Assembly: GCA_020635205.1 (NCBI GenBank)
Contig: JACKAE010000002.1
Location: 1,054,001-1,118,000 of the forward strand
Direction: 5' to 3'
Source of the DNA: Ignavibacteria bacterium
GTDB lineage: Bacteria > Bacteroidota > Ignavibacteria > OLB7
Length of the DNA: 64,000 nt
The notes beneath the pieces are model-generated. The model was given only the letters and a program-made list of their open reading frames with translations, had not been told where the DNA came from and did no database searches. The position numbers were made by a program, and so were the translations under genes. Positions 34,906 through 44,240 of this stretch are shown in pieces (the stretch's first letter is position 1; each line of letters opens with the position of its first letter).

Positions 34906-35811
34906 TCAATTCCGGGACAATTCTTCAACTTCCATCAGCATTCGCACAGCTTCACTATAGCGCTCTGCCGTTCCGCTTATCACGTCGAGTGGAAGTTGAG
35001 GCGGGGGGGGCGTTTTGTCCCAATCGAGGGATTCCAGCCAGTCGCGCAGGTATTGTTTGTCGAAATTGACAGGTTCGGTTCCAGGATTATATTCTGAAGC
35101 AAGCCAGAAGCGAGATGAATCGGGTGTCAACACTTCATCGATCAAGATAATCGAGCCGTCGCTATCTCGACCGAACTCGAATTTGGTGTCAGCGATGATA
35201 ATGCCGTGTCGAGCCGCAATCTCTGAACCTCTCGTGTAGAGTGCCAAGGTCAGCTCTCTCAACCGAGTTGCAATCTCTTCACCAATTATTCCGGCTGCCA
35301 CATCGAAAGAGATGTTCTCGTCGTGTCCCTCCTCGGCTTTCGTAGCTGGGGTAAAGATCGTTTCAGGAAGCTTATCAGCTCGATGTAATCCTCCCGGTAG
35401 GGGAACATTACATACAGACTGGTTTACCTGATATTCTTTCCATCCAGACCCAGCAAGATATCCTCTGGCCACGCATTCAACAGGAAAGGGGGCAGCTTTC
35501 TTCACAATCATCGACCTTCCCTGAAGTTCTTCAAGGTATGGTTTGCACACCTCAGGGTATTCGTTAACGTTGGCAGTGATTAAGTGATTCGGAACAACGT
35601 CCGCAAGTTGTTCGAACCACCAGAGGGAGAGTTGGGTCAGCATTGCACCTTTTCCCGGAATTGGATCGTTCATCACCACATCGTAAGCGCTGATGCGATC
35701 GGTGGCAACAATCAGAAGAGATGTGCCGAGATCGTATACGTCACGTACTTTTCCTCGTCGCCAAAGTGGAAGGTTTGTAAAGTTGGTTGTGTGTAGACCC
35801 TGTGTTCTCAT
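34906..35811 (-). CDS. purC: Phosphoribosylaminoimidazole-succinocarboxamide synthase
   Basis: SAICAR synthetase of purine synthesis joins CAIR and aspartate using ATP. The 301 residues show RRGKVRDVYDLGTSLLIVATDRISAYDVVMNDPIPGKG at the N-terminus (nucleotide-binding start, positions about 15-52), CVARGYLAGSGWKEY, IIIADTKFEFGRD and LIDEVLTPDSSRFW. The length fits the longer eukaryote/FCB-like form (about 300 residues). The gene is divergent from greA with a shared 165-bp intergenic region. No other pur gene is adjacent. Confidence 0.95.
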   Translation of the reverse strand: MRTQGLHTTNFTNLPLWRRGKVRDVYDLGTSLLIVATDRISAYDVVMNDPIPGKGAMLTQLSLWWFEQLADVVPNHLITANVNEYPEVCKPYLEELQGRSMIVKKAAPFPVECVARGYLAGSGWKEYQVNQSVCNVPLPGGLHRADKLPETIFTPATKAEEGHDENISFDVAAGIIGEEIATRLRELTLALYTRGSEIAARHGIIIADTKFEFGRDSDGSIILIDEVLTPDSSRFWLASEYNPGTEPVNFDKQYLRDWLESLDWDKTPPPPQLPLDVISGTAERYSEAVRMLMEVEELSRN

Positions 35812-35887
35812 ATCTCACTTCAGAGGCTTGTCGGTTTTTCTGTCCCTTTCGTTTGGTAAACGAGGCCAAATATGATTAACTTGACCG

Positions 35888-35915
35888 AAAGCCGTTGCCT
35901 GAGAGCAATGGCTTT
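35888..35915 (+). promoter_or_regulatory. Hairpin in the greA leader
   Basis: AAAGCCGTTGC (35888-35898) pairs with GCAATGGCTTT (35905-35915), 11 pairs with one wobble, around CTGAGA, followed by TCCCG. It lies 61 bases before the greA start. E. coli greA also has a terminator-like hairpin in its leader; whether this one works the same way is not shown by sequence. Confidence 0.5.
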
Positions 35916-35976
35916 TCCCGTAGTTATACTGCGGTGGAATTATCTCGTATTCAAAATAGGAAAAGAAGTTCAAGCA

Positions 35977-36453
35977 ATGGCAGAACATGTCTACTTAACG
36001 CGCGAGCGAATGCGCGAAATAGAAGAAGAAATTCAGGATCTGAAGATCAATAAACGGAAAGAGATGGCAGAGATGATTGCCGAAGCTCGTTCCCACGGTG
36101 ATCTTTCTGAAAATGCTGAATACGATGCTGCGAAGGAGGCTCAGGGGCTTCTCGAATCGAGAATTAGCCGGCTTGAAGGCATTATCGGGCGGGCGCGGGT
36201 TCTCGACAGCAAAGATCTTCCAAACGATAAAGTCTATATTCTCACTCGTGTGAAAGTGAAAAATCACACCTCTGGAATTGAAGCGGAGTATACACTTGTC
36301 TCTCCTGAAGAGGCTGATCTCGAGAAGCGGAAGTTGGCAATCACTTCCCCAATTGGTAAGGCGTTAATGGGCAAGACCGTTGGTGATCTTGTGGAAGCAC
36401 ACGCTCCAGCAGGCAAAGTGCAGCTTGAAGTCCTATCGATTGAGAGGAGCTAA
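35977..36453 (+). CDS. greA: Transcription elongation factor GreA
   Basis: GreA enters the RNA polymerase secondary channel and stimulates cleavage of backtracked RNA. The 158 residues have the N-terminal coiled coil (TRERMREIEEEIQDLKI) with the acidic tip GDLSENAEYDAAKE (D42 and E45), and the C-terminal FKBP-like domain (SPEEADLEKRKLAITSPIGKALMGKTVGD). ATG 35977 (MAEHVYLT) matches family N-termini; the frame upstream to 35872 adds non-homologous residues and covers the leader hairpin. Confidence 0.95.
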   Translation: MAEHVYLTRERMREIEEEIQDLKINKRKEMAEMIAEARSHGDLSENAEYDAAKEAQGLLESRISRLEGIIGRARVLDSKDLPNDKVYILTRVKVKNHTSGIEAEYTLVSPEEADLEKRKLAITSPIGKALMGKTVGDLVEAHAPAGKVQLEVLSIERS

Positions 36454-36518
36454 CGAACTTCTGCCGAGTCTATAATGATTTATTTCTTAGCCATAACTTT
36501 ACGTTAAACGTTCAGGAT

Positions 36519-36596
36519 GCCGGGGAGTCAGAGGGCAGATTTTTGCTGGCAAGCGCGCCCTCGTATTGACTGAGACCCCGGCCCGCAATCAAGGGC
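36519..36596 (+). promoter_or_regulatory. Structured leader of ECF sigma gene with competing RBS pairing
   Basis: Three stacked helices lie just before the start codon: GCCGGGG (36519-36525) with CCCCGGC (36576-36582), AGTCA (36526-36530) with TGACT (36567-36571), and GAGGGC (36531-36536) with GCCCTC (36557-36562). That is 18 pairs with two 4-base bulges (GTAT, GAGA), both on the 3' side, and a 20-base loop. The likely ribosome binding site AAGGGC (36591-36596) can also pair with GCCCT (36557-36561), which excludes the third helix, so two states are possible. No known riboswitch class was recognised. Confidence 0.6.
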
Positions 36597-36599
36597 AAT

Positions 36600-37205
36600 A
36601 TGGTCGAACTCGACGACAAAGAGCTTCTTGAACTCTACCACTCCGGCCAGAAAGAACGGATGTTCAACGAACTGGTTCGGAGGTATCAGAAGCGAATATA
36701 CTGGGTGGCGCGACGCATGGTGAAACGCCATGAGGATGCGGACGATATTGCTCAGGACGTTTTTGTGAAGGCCTACACAGCACTTGAGGGATTCAGGGGT
36801 GATTCCAATATCTACACCTGGCTCTACCGAATCGCTGTTAACCTCTCAATCAACCACCTGCGCAAGCAAAAGGTTCGAAACGCTGTTGACTTGGACGACT
36901 ACCTTCCATTCCTTTCCAAGGATGCCGACCAAGATAAGAAGATGATGCGGCGTGAAAATGTCTCTCTCATTGAGGAGGCAATCGCAACCTTACCTGAGAA
37001 GCAGCGGGCTGTCTTTATCATGCGCTATTATGATGAGATGCCCTACGAGCAGATATCCGCGATTCTCGGGACTACAGTCGGTGGGCTAAAGGCAAACTTC
37101 CACCACGCTGTGAAAAAGGTGGCAGCATACGTTAAACAGAATCATGGCAGTTTGAATGTAGAGGATGCCGAAGGGTTACTTGATGACGACGAAGACGATC
37201 TGTAG
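36600..37205 (+). CDS. ECF sigma factor (RpoE/SigW-like)
   Basis: The 201-residue sigma-70 family protein has region 2 (YQKRIYWVARRMVKRHEDADDIAQDVFVKAY, then TWLYRIAVNLSINHLRK; about 28-95) and region 4 (LPEKQRAVFIMRYYDEMPYEQISAILGTTVGGLKANFHHA; about 128-170), plus an acidic tail (LLDDDEDDL). It redirects RNA polymerase to a stress or envelope regulon. It has a structured leader, and 97 bp downstream lies a gene for a likely single-pass membrane partner, the usual arrangement with an anti-sigma factor. Confidence 0.92.
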   Translation: MVELDDKELLELYHSGQKERMFNELVRRYQKRIYWVARRMVKRHEDADDIAQDVFVKAYTALEGFRGDSNIYTWLYRIAVNLSINHLRKQKVRNAVDLDDYLPFLSKDADQDKKMMRRENVSLIEEAIATLPEKQRAVFIMRYYDEMPYEQISAILGTTVGGLKANFHHAVKKVAAYVKQNHGSLNVEDAEGLLDDDEDDL

Positions 37206-37302
37206 GGTCAATAGTTCATCTCACCAAAGCATACAACAACTGAAAGTATTTACGTTTTACCATATACCGTCAGCTTTTGCTGACATTGAAAACGATTGAA
37301 CT

Positions 37303-37830
37303 ATGGGAAAGAAGCTGAATAGTGAGGGATATGAAATGAACAGGATGGATGATGTGATTGAACGGGATGTGGCCGACCTACGTGCCATGCTCAGCGAGAT
37401 TCCTGAGCCTTCAGAGCCACATCCGGCTTACTGGAATAATTTTCTTCTGCGTGTACATGAACGGATCGACGAAAAACAAGCACCAAAACGAAAGGCATGG
37501 TGGTCGCCAGCACTAATATGGGGATCACTCTCTGGCGTTGCGGGACTTCTGTTGATCGCATTTATGACTGGTGTGTTCCCATTTGGCTCGGATGGAGTGG
37601 TTTCTGGAGAAGAATTTGCTCACCTTAGTAGCCCGGGTGATCTGGAACTAACGCCGAGGCCGCTCGATATGGATACGGAACTCTACGTACCTGGTATTGA
37701 CGAGGAAATTGATGGAAGTTACAGCATCGTGTTAACTGAGAGTGAGTTGAATATGATTAACGCAATCAGTGATGGTGACGATGAGGCGATTCTTCAGGCG
37801 ATGATCGACGATGTTGATTTCGAAATTTAG
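37303..37830 (+). CDS. Putative membrane anti-sigma factor
   Basis: The 175-residue protein has an N-terminal cytoplasmic part (about 1-70; DLRAMLSEIPEPSEPHPAYW, NNFLLRVHERIDE), one transmembrane segment (about 70-94, ALIWGSLSGVAGLLLIAFM) and an acidic outer part. It lies directly after an ECF sigma gene, which is the main basis for the call; no zinc-binding HxxxCxxC motif of the ZAS class is seen. A second in-frame ATG at 37336 (MNRMDDVIERDV) is a possible start. A terminator follows. Confidence 0.65.
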   Translation: MGKKLNSEGYEMNRMDDVIERDVADLRAMLSEIPEPSEPHPAYWNNFLLRVHERIDEKQAPKRKAWWSPALIWGSLSGVAGLLLIAFMTGVFPFGSDGVVSGEEFAHLSSPGDLELTPRPLDMDTELYVPGIDEEIDGSYSIVLTESELNMINAISDGDDEAILQAMIDDVDFEI

Positions 37831-37898
37831 TTCTCGTTATGAATTCCCCCGTCTCCATGCATTGAAACGAGAGAGGATAAGACGGGATTCATAACGCG

Positions 37899-37930
37899 GG
37901 AGGAAGCTGCACAGCTTCCTCCTGTTGTTT
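37899..37930 (+). terminator. Terminator after the sigma/anti-sigma unit
   Basis: GGAGGAAGCT (37899-37908) pairs with AGCTTCCTCC (37913-37922) around GCAC, followed by TGTTGTTTT. It separates the unit from the convergent M1 peptidase gene. Confidence 0.85.
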
Positions 37931-37954
37931 TAAAGGGGCAAGGTTAAGGTTGCT

Positions 37955-40900
37955 CTACTCTGAAATACTGATTCCCCACCGCCACTTCAAACCCTCATCT
38001 TCCAATAATGTTGACGATGTCCAGAATGGTATGTAGAGTGATAGACGAACAGGGTTCGGACTGTCAATAAGATCTTTCTGCGGTTGAGAGAAGAGAAGGT
38101 TCAGTAAATCAATCGAAACGATGCTTCCTCCCTCAACGTGATATTGCTCAAAGGACTTGAAGGTGGCAACGTCGGGGAGAACCCAGCCTCCGGCAGCGTA
38201 GAGACTCAAGCCGATGTGGTCGAGAGGCCAGATATTCACCAGCGATGAAAGTCTCCTGAATCCTACAGTGACTCTCCCGTTTGCAAGATGGTTGCCATAC
38301 CGAAGTGAATCGGGAGCCTCTGTTAGGCCGATTAGGTATCCTTCGGTAGGTAGTATTAGGTGATTGCGTTCGGCAAAGTCAGGAGCAGCATTCATGCCAA
38401 GCCGGTTGATCACATTGTCGTGCATCGTCCGAGAGGATGAACCGGCTCCGTTGAACTTGAATTGTGAAGAGGGTGTGCCGAGGCTCGTACCAAGAAACAG
38501 ATTTTCCTCAACATCCAATCCGAACAGACGTTGATTCGATGAACCCTGAATCTTCCACTGCGCAAAGCCATTATCTGCCCCAGCCGTAGCTGAAACTTCA
38601 ATCGAAAGCTCATTCCTCTGTTCCCAGCCTCGTTGCGTTAGCTGATACTCCAAACCGATTCGGTTCACCCCTTCGGAATCCCACACAGCGACGGCATTAG
38701 GGTAGATCTTTCCTGTCTGCTGTGAATGTTCAGCGTAGAGTTGCAACTTGTGGTGGAGACTTGTGCTGTAGTAGAAGGGGCGAAGTTCTTTGCTGAGACC
38801 AACCCGCCACAGTTCCAGACCGTCGTTGTTGGTAGCCATCATTTCAACGCGACCGAGACGCCCTAAAAATGAAACGGGTGTTTCATAGCTCCCGTTGTAG
38901 TTGATCCGACTTGAACCAATGTTATAGTAAAGACCGAGGGAGCTGTTGTAGCGGTCGAAGGCGTAGCCTCCATCAGCAAGAAATCCAACTTGTCCCCCTT
39001 CAGCTTCAGAATACCAGATCGTAGGTCGCAAGCGGATCGAATATTTATCGAGTGGACGTTGTAAATCCCAACGACGCCAGAAGGCGACGTGGGATGGGGG
39101 GAGAAGATGGCTTACAACTCCTGTTGTGACGATGTTGTTCGTTCGGTCAAGGTCGAGTAGAGTTATCGAAGGATCGATCTCACTTTTGATAACGTTCTTC
39201 GGAGATGTGAACGTTGCTCGGTACGTTCTATCCACCCAAAACCAGCGGGGTAGATGATAGTCAACACCCGGCTTCTTCCAATTCTCTGCTGGAATGTTTG
39301 CTGTTGCCGTTGTTCCATCTTCGTAGGTTAAGGTCAGGTCAATCGGCATCACAATCTCATCACGGTTCGATAACTCGAGAGTGATTTGCCAAGTTCCGTC
39401 TCCATTCTGTTCAGAGGTGATCGACTCCATTGCGTAGTCACACGTTTTGTCCGATCCGATCCACTGATTGAAAAACCAATCAAGACGCATTCCGCTCGAT
39501 TCTTCCATCGCTCGTTCAAAGTCTCGTTGGTCGGGATGACGAAACTTCCACTGATTGTAGTAGCGGCGCATTCCCTCATCGAAGAGTGAATCACCGAACA
39601 TATACTGAAGTTGTCTGACAACTGCTTCCCCTTTAGAATAGACAAGACTTGCCGTTGTTGGCTCTCGAAACCTATCGTGATAAGTGTTCAGTGGTTCATC
39701 GTAGCCAACAACGGAGAGTTGACAGTAGGGATAGACTTCTCTCCACCGAGCATGATCCAGAGGATAGACGACACGACGCAACCAAGAAGCATTAGAGGCC
39801 GGTTCTCCGTTTAGATTTCGATTAGCTTCGTCGGTCAAAAACTGCGTCAAACCTTCGTCGAGCCATGCCTGCTGCGTTTCGTTGTTTGCCATCATGCCGT
39901 AATACCATTGGTGACCAGCTTCGTGGGCAATCACTCGATAGAGAGAACTGAACCCTCTATACCCAGTTATCATGATGAGCATGGGATACTCCATTCCTCC
40001 ATCACCAGCATGTGCTACAGTAAACTGTGGCCAGGCATACTGACCGAAACGCGTGCTGTAGTATTCCAGAATCTCTCTTGTCCACTGGGGGGCATACCGC
40101 CAAGAGGGGAAGCGCTCGAGATAACTTCTCTTGACCAAGATGTGGATTCGCGTCTCACCGACGTGCGTAATCTGGTGCGCATACTGTTGGTCAGCCACCC
40201 ATGCGAAATCGTGTACGTTCTCAGCATGAAACTTCCAGGTCTTTTCTCCACTCCCCGATGCTGGTGAGAGAAGAGTCGTGTCTTGTCCCTGAAAGTCATA
40301 TCCACACTTCACCTCACTCGGGTTCGTAACGATTCCAGTGCCACCTACAACGTAGTTTGCCGGGAGCGTTATCTCCACATCAAACGTACCGAAGACACCG
40401 TAGAACTCTCGTTCCACATACTCATCGGGATGCCATCCGTTGCGGTCGTACTCGGCAAGTTTTGGATACCACTGCGACATTGAAAATTCTATCCCTTCAG
40501 GACTGTTCCACCCACCCCGTCGTTTCAGAAGTGGAATAACAGACTTCCACTCCATCACAAATTCAGTGGAATCGCCCGGCAGCAAAGGTTGAGCTAAGTC
40601 TGCCGTGAGAATTGTCTCGTAGACTGACCACTGTAGCGGAGTTCCCTTTTGAGTAAGCGAGCGAACTTCGACGTTGCCACGTTGATCGGGGGTAAGTTTG
40701 TCGATGCTTTTCCAACTTTCGGGAAGTGATTTATCGCGGCGATCCATCCCACTTCCCGGAGTAAATGCGTTGTAGAAGAGATGATAGTAAACTGTCTCGA
40801 TTGTGTCGGGGGAGTTGTTGACGTAGGTCAGGCGTTGTGTTCCTCTATAGGAGTGGGTGCGAGCCTCAAGGTGAACCTCCATTTGGTAGTGAACACGTTG

Positions 40901-40981
40901 CTGCCATGCAAACAGATGCGAAGAAGTAAGAAAGAGAGCAAAAGAGCAGAGGGCAAAACGAAGGTGTAGATGTCTGATCAT
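37955..40981 (-). CDS. M1-family zinc metallopeptidase, exported
   Basis: The protein has about 1008 residues and a signal peptide (FALCSFALFLTSSHLFA). The N-terminal beta domain includes HSYRGTQRLTYVNNSPDTI, and the gluzincin site reads VIAHEAGHQWYYGMMANNET then WLDEGLTQF: HExxH, 18 residues, then Glu, which binds zinc. The M1 family cleaves N-terminal residues from peptides. The last 380 residues are beta-rich with many aromatic strand ends and may form an outer-membrane-type or accessory beta domain. ATG 40981 is chosen because it begins the signal peptide; an in-frame ATG at 41026 adds 15 residues. Role probably extracellular or periplasmic peptide use. Confidence 0.9.
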   Translation of the reverse strand: MIRHLHLRFALCSFALFLTSSHLFAWQQRVHYQMEVHLEARTHSYRGTQRLTYVNNSPDTIETVYYHLFYNAFTPGSGMDRRDKSLPESWKSIDKLTPDQRGNVEVRSLTQKGTPLQWSVYETILTADLAQPLLPGDSTEFVMEWKSVIPLLKRRGGWNSPEGIEFSMSQWYPKLAEYDRNGWHPDEYVEREFYGVFGTFDVEITLPANYVVGGTGIVTNPSEVKCGYDFQGQDTTLLSPASGSGEKTWKFHAENVHDFAWVADQQYAHQITHVGETRIHILVKRSYLERFPSWRYAPQWTREILEYYSTRFGQYAWPQFTVAHAGDGGMEYPMLIMITGYRGFSSLYRVIAHEAGHQWYYGMMANNETQQAWLDEGLTQFLTDEANRNLNGEPASNASWLRRVVYPLDHARWREVYPYCQLSVVGYDEPLNTYHDRFREPTTASLVYSKGEAVVRQLQYMFGDSLFDEGMRRYYNQWKFRHPDQRDFERAMEESSGMRLDWFFNQWIGSDKTCDYAMESITSEQNGDGTWQITLELSNRDEIVMPIDLTLTYEDGTTATANIPAENWKKPGVDYHLPRWFWVDRTYRATFTSPKNVIKSEIDPSITLLDLDRTNNIVTTGVVSHLLPPSHVAFWRRWDLQRPLDKYSIRLRPTIWYSEAEGGQVGFLADGGYAFDRYNSSLGLYYNIGSSRINYNGSYETPVSFLGRLGRVEMMATNNDGLELWRVGLSKELRPFYYSTSLHHKLQLYAEHSQQTGKIYPNAVAVWDSEGVNRIGLEYQLTQRGWEQRNELSIEVSATAGADNGFAQWKIQGSSNQRLFGLDVEENLFLGTSLGTPSSQFKFNGAGSSSRTMHDNVINRLGMNAAPDFAERNHLILPTEGYLIGLTEAPDSLRYGNHLANGRVTVGFRRLSSLVNIWPLDHIGLSLYAAGGWVLPDVATFKSFEQYHVEGGSIVSIDLLNLLFSQPQKDLIDSPNPVRLSLYIPFWTSSTLLEDEGLKWRWGISISE

Positions 40982-41328
40982 TCTGTCGTGAGGCTCAATT
41001 CTAATGGAACATGGCTTAGTTTGCATAGAGGAAAATAGCGAGTTCCGTGCAACCAGCCTTCTCTTGGAGTTTGCCTGCTGAGTGAATCTGCTCGATTACT
41101 TACCAAGCAGAACGTTGAGAGTTGTGGACACTTCTTAAAACGCACAGGGGAAGAATACAATTGTTGGAGGGTACAAAGTGAGGTTTAGAATTGTCTTGTA
41201 AGGCTGGTTCTATACATCTTCAAATCAAAAGAAATGCACAGATGTTTACGAACCGCATACTCTGGGAGATCGGGTCTGTGCTATATTCTCCCTTCACAAA
41301 ACAACGTTTTCTACATCTAAAAGAACCG

Positions 41329-42336
41329 ATGCAACTATACAGACCTGATGAAAGCGAGTATGTTAGCCTAACGAACGGTGCGGCGTTAGCCATATTGAAT
41401 CGTGGAGTTATTCGTGGTGTAGGAAGTGATCGACTCGACCTACTTCACCGGCTTTCAACTGGCGATGTCGGAAATTTGAAGCCGGGACAGGAGAGAACAA
41501 CCATCCTCACCACAGAAAAGGGAAGGATTCTTGAAGTGCTCCGCGTTATAGCCATGCAGGATGAAATCCTCATTCTTCTTGATGGTAACGATGTTGAGGG
41601 GGTACGTTCATGGCTTGATAAGTATACAATCATGGATGACTTCGAAACATCCGATGTCACCAAAGAGTATGCCTTGGTTGGCCTCTATGGAATGGGTGTG
41701 CGTGCGGTTGTGAGTGAACTCTTTGGCATAAGTCTACCAAAGAGTGGGGATTTTACCGAGTTTGACGTTGATGGTGAGCGGGCACTTCTCTTGCGTGATG
41801 TCGGTCTGGCCGGACCTGAGGGAGCTGTTCTCGTTGTGGGTGTAGGGAAGTTGTCTCCACTGAAAGCGATGTTTGTTCAGAGAGGAGTTGAGCAACTAAG
41901 TGAGGAGACTCGCCAAGTTTTGCGTGTGGAGGCTGGGAAGGGGGAGATGAATGCGGAGCTATCGGGAGACTACAACCCGTTGGAAGCCGGTTTGGTTTCC
42001 AACGTCTCGTTTACGAAGGGATGCTACATCGGTCAGGAAGTAATTGCCAGACTCGATACCTACGACAAGGTGAAGCGGCGATTGATTGGGGTGAAAGTTC
42101 ATGCTGACGACGCAGAGGAACTTACGGTAAATGGGGAGGTTGCTATTCGTGAGGTTGTTGAGAATGAGCCTGTTGGAGTGCTCACAACTCTCGCAAGCTC
42201 TCCGCAACATGGTCTGATTGGGCTTGGGTACATTCGGGCTGCGTATGCAATTCCAGACCTTGAGGTTGAGTTGTTCAGCTCTAAAAATCCAGAAGTGACA
42301 ATTGCGAGTGGCAAGCTGAGCATGCTTCCGTTTTGA
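41329..42336 (+). CDS. ygfZ: YgfZ/GcvT-like folate-binding protein
   Basis: The 335-residue aminomethyltransferase-fold protein is involved in iron-sulfur cluster maintenance in the YgfZ family. The signature FTKGCYIGQEVIARLDTYDKV (K-G-C-Y-x-G-Q-E) is present at about 224-240. The N-terminal segment RGVIRGVGSDRLDLLHRLST matches the folate-binding fold start. The frame is open upstream to 41191, but ATG 41329 (MQLYRPDESEY) gives the normal family N-terminus. Monocistronic in appearance, 102 bp before the LOG gene. Confidence 0.9.
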   Translation: MQLYRPDESEYVSLTNGAALAILNRGVIRGVGSDRLDLLHRLSTGDVGNLKPGQERTTILTTEKGRILEVLRVIAMQDEILILLDGNDVEGVRSWLDKYTIMDDFETSDVTKEYALVGLYGMGVRAVVSELFGISLPKSGDFTEFDVDGERALLLRDVGLAGPEGAVLVVGVGKLSPLKAMFVQRGVEQLSEETRQVLRVEAGKGEMNAELSGDYNPLEAGLVSNVSFTKGCYIGQEVIARLDTYDKVKRRLIGVKVHADDAEELTVNGEVAIREVVENEPVGVLTTLASSPQHGLIGLGYIRAAYAIPDLEVELFSSKNPEVTIASGKLSMLPF

Positions 42337-42438
42337 CAAAAGTTCTGGGAATATGTTCGGGCAAAGGTAGAGGTTGGATCAAAATTTTGGGTGGATTTTT
42401 TTGTGGCAAATAAACGGTATTAGAAGAGATTAAAGAGA

Positions 42439-43347
42439 ATGAATCAAAATCCATATGGAAAAGGGCCTGACAGCCCGATGGTGAAAGCCTATAACAACAA
42501 AGAGTTCCTGAATAGTCGAGAGGCCCGCATTATTCGCATTATGGCCGAATATCTGGAACCAGTTACTCGACTTGAACAGCACAACATCGACGGTGCAATT
42601 GTAATCTTCGGCTCGGCTCGAGTTCAACCAACGGAATCAGTGCAGGCTGAGATTGCTGGACTTGAAGAACTGATGAGCCAAGAAAGTGACTCTAATGATG
42701 CGTTGGAGCTGCAACTGAAGCGACTTCAGTATAAATTAAAGATGGCTCGGTACTACGACGATGCAGTGGAGTTGGGGCGGCGACTTACTGAGTGGGGAGA
42801 GATCGTAACAACGCCAGAGGGGAGCCGGTCGTTCCTGATATGCAGCGGAGGTGGCCCAGGCATTATGGAGGCTTCGAACAGAGGGGCACACAAGGCAGGG
42901 GGAGATTCGATTGGACTGAACATTTCTCTCCCCTTCGAGCAGACTCCAAACCAGTACGCAACGGCATCTCTCAACTTTGAGTTTCACTACTTCTTCATGA
43001 GGAAACTCTTCTTCATGTCACTTGCAAATGCTGTGGTGATCTTTCCGGGAGGCTTTGGTACGCTCGACGAGTTGATGGAGGCTTTAACGCTTGTGCAGAC
43101 CGGGAAAGTGACAAAGCACTTGCCAATTGTTCTCTACGGCAAGGAGTTCTGGGAGAACCTGATTAACCTCGATTATTTGGTAGAGACCGGTATGATTTCA
43201 GAAGAAGACTTGAATCTGTTTCACCGTAGTGACTCGGTAGACGATGCCTTTAAATACTTAACGAACCGACTGGAGGCACACCATCAAGTAGGAGAGGGGA
43301 GAAGAAGTGATCCGGGGCACATAAGAACTGACTTGGAGGATCTTTGA
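42439..43347 (+). CDS. LOG family (TIGR00730-like) nucleotide phosphoribohydrolase
   Basis: The 302-residue Rossmann-fold protein of the lysine-decarboxylase-like LOG family has ICSGGGPGIMEASNRGAHKAGG and the catalytic PGGFGTLDELMEALTLVQ (PGGxGTxxE). Relatives cleave nucleoside 5'-monophosphates such as cytokinin nucleotides. The N-terminal region includes a long helical insert (about 70-105, EEL to LKRLQYKLKMARYYDDA) not present in the short LOG type. The stop overlaps the next start (TGATG), so it is translationally coupled with the SirB1-like gene. Confidence 0.9.
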   Translation: MNQNPYGKGPDSPMVKAYNNKEFLNSREARIIRIMAEYLEPVTRLEQHNIDGAIVIFGSARVQPTESVQAEIAGLEELMSQESDSNDALELQLKRLQYKLKMARYYDDAVELGRRLTEWGEIVTTPEGSRSFLICSGGGPGIMEASNRGAHKAGGDSIGLNISLPFEQTPNQYATASLNFEFHYFFMRKLFFMSLANAVVIFPGGFGTLDELMEALTLVQTGKVTKHLPIVLYGKEFWENLINLDYLVETGMISEEDLNLFHRSDSVDDAFKYLTNRLEAHHQVGEGRRSDPGHIRTDLEDL

Positions 43348-44219
43348 TGGTTGATCGGGAACTTGATTCACTTGTCCGTCTGCTGGACGATCCTGATCCA
43401 ACAGTACGTGAAGCTGTCTTCGGTCGGTTGACCGAGCTTGGGACAGTGGCTACCGTGCAGCTCCGTGATATTATCAATGGGAAGGGGGAACTTCAGTACG
43501 ACAGCGAACTTCACCTTGCAGCACAGGATGCACTCAGCGAGATCGGGATGCGGAGAATGCTCGACGGATTGCGAAAGGTGAGCGAAAGTGAAGCGGACAA
43601 GAGTGGCGGTGATGATTTCGATCTTGAGGGGGCAACCTTGGCTGTGGCATTGCACCGTTATCCAGATTTGGATGCGAAGGTTTATCGTTCCAAACTCGAT
43701 ACGATGGCCGAACTACTGCGGTGGCGTACTCGTGAGTCGAACGTTGGAATGGAGGCGATTCGTGAATTCCGAATTTACCTCGTGCGCCAACAGTTGTGGA
43801 AGGGAGTTTCCCAGAACAAATATCACGATCCAGAAAATTCCTGCCTGAACAGCGTTATCGATCGGCGTCGTGGAATTCCTGTGACTATGACAGTGGTCTG
43901 GCTTCTCCTTGCGCAACGTCTCGGGCTTCCCCTTCACGGGGTTAGTTTTCCTGTTCACTTCCTCGCTCGGTACAAGAGTGATGACGAAGACTTCCTGATT
44001 GACCCGTTCAACGATGGTGTAGTAGTGACCGAAGAGCAGTGCAAGACGTTCCTTCAGTCGATTGGCGTAGAGTTCCACCCCGGTTTTCTTGAGCCAGTGG
44101 GGGGACGTCACATTGTGGCGAGGATGCTCCGTAATCTTGCTGAAATTTACCAAGAGTCAGAGCCGAGGCTTGCTCTCGGAATGGAAGAGGGAATACGCAT
44201 TCTATCAGAGGGAGAATAG
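43347..44219 (+). CDS. SirB1-like transglutaminase-fold protein
   Basis: The 290-residue protein has an N-terminal HEAT-like helical part (DSLVRLLDDPDPTVREAVFGRL) followed by the SirB1/YchA-type transglutaminase-like core: ENSCLNSVIDRRRGIPVTMTVVWLLLAQRLGLPLHGVSFPVHFLARY. Family members are widespread but poorly characterised. ATG 43347 overlaps the stop of the LOG gene; a TTG just before is also in frame. It ends 21 bp before the convergent dedA-like gene. Confidence 0.88.
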   Translation: MVDRELDSLVRLLDDPDPTVREAVFGRLTELGTVATVQLRDIINGKGELQYDSELHLAAQDALSEIGMRRMLDGLRKVSESEADKSGGDDFDLEGATLAVALHRYPDLDAKVYRSKLDTMAELLRWRTRESNVGMEAIREFRIYLVRQQLWKGVSQNKYHDPENSCLNSVIDRRRGIPVTMTVVWLLLAQRLGLPLHGVSFPVHFLARYKSDDEDFLIDPFNDGVVVTEEQCKTFLQSIGVEFHPGFLEPVGGRHIVARMLRNLAEIYQESEPRLALGMEEGIRILSEGE

Positions 44220-44240
44220 TGGAAGTATCGTCAAGGCTGA

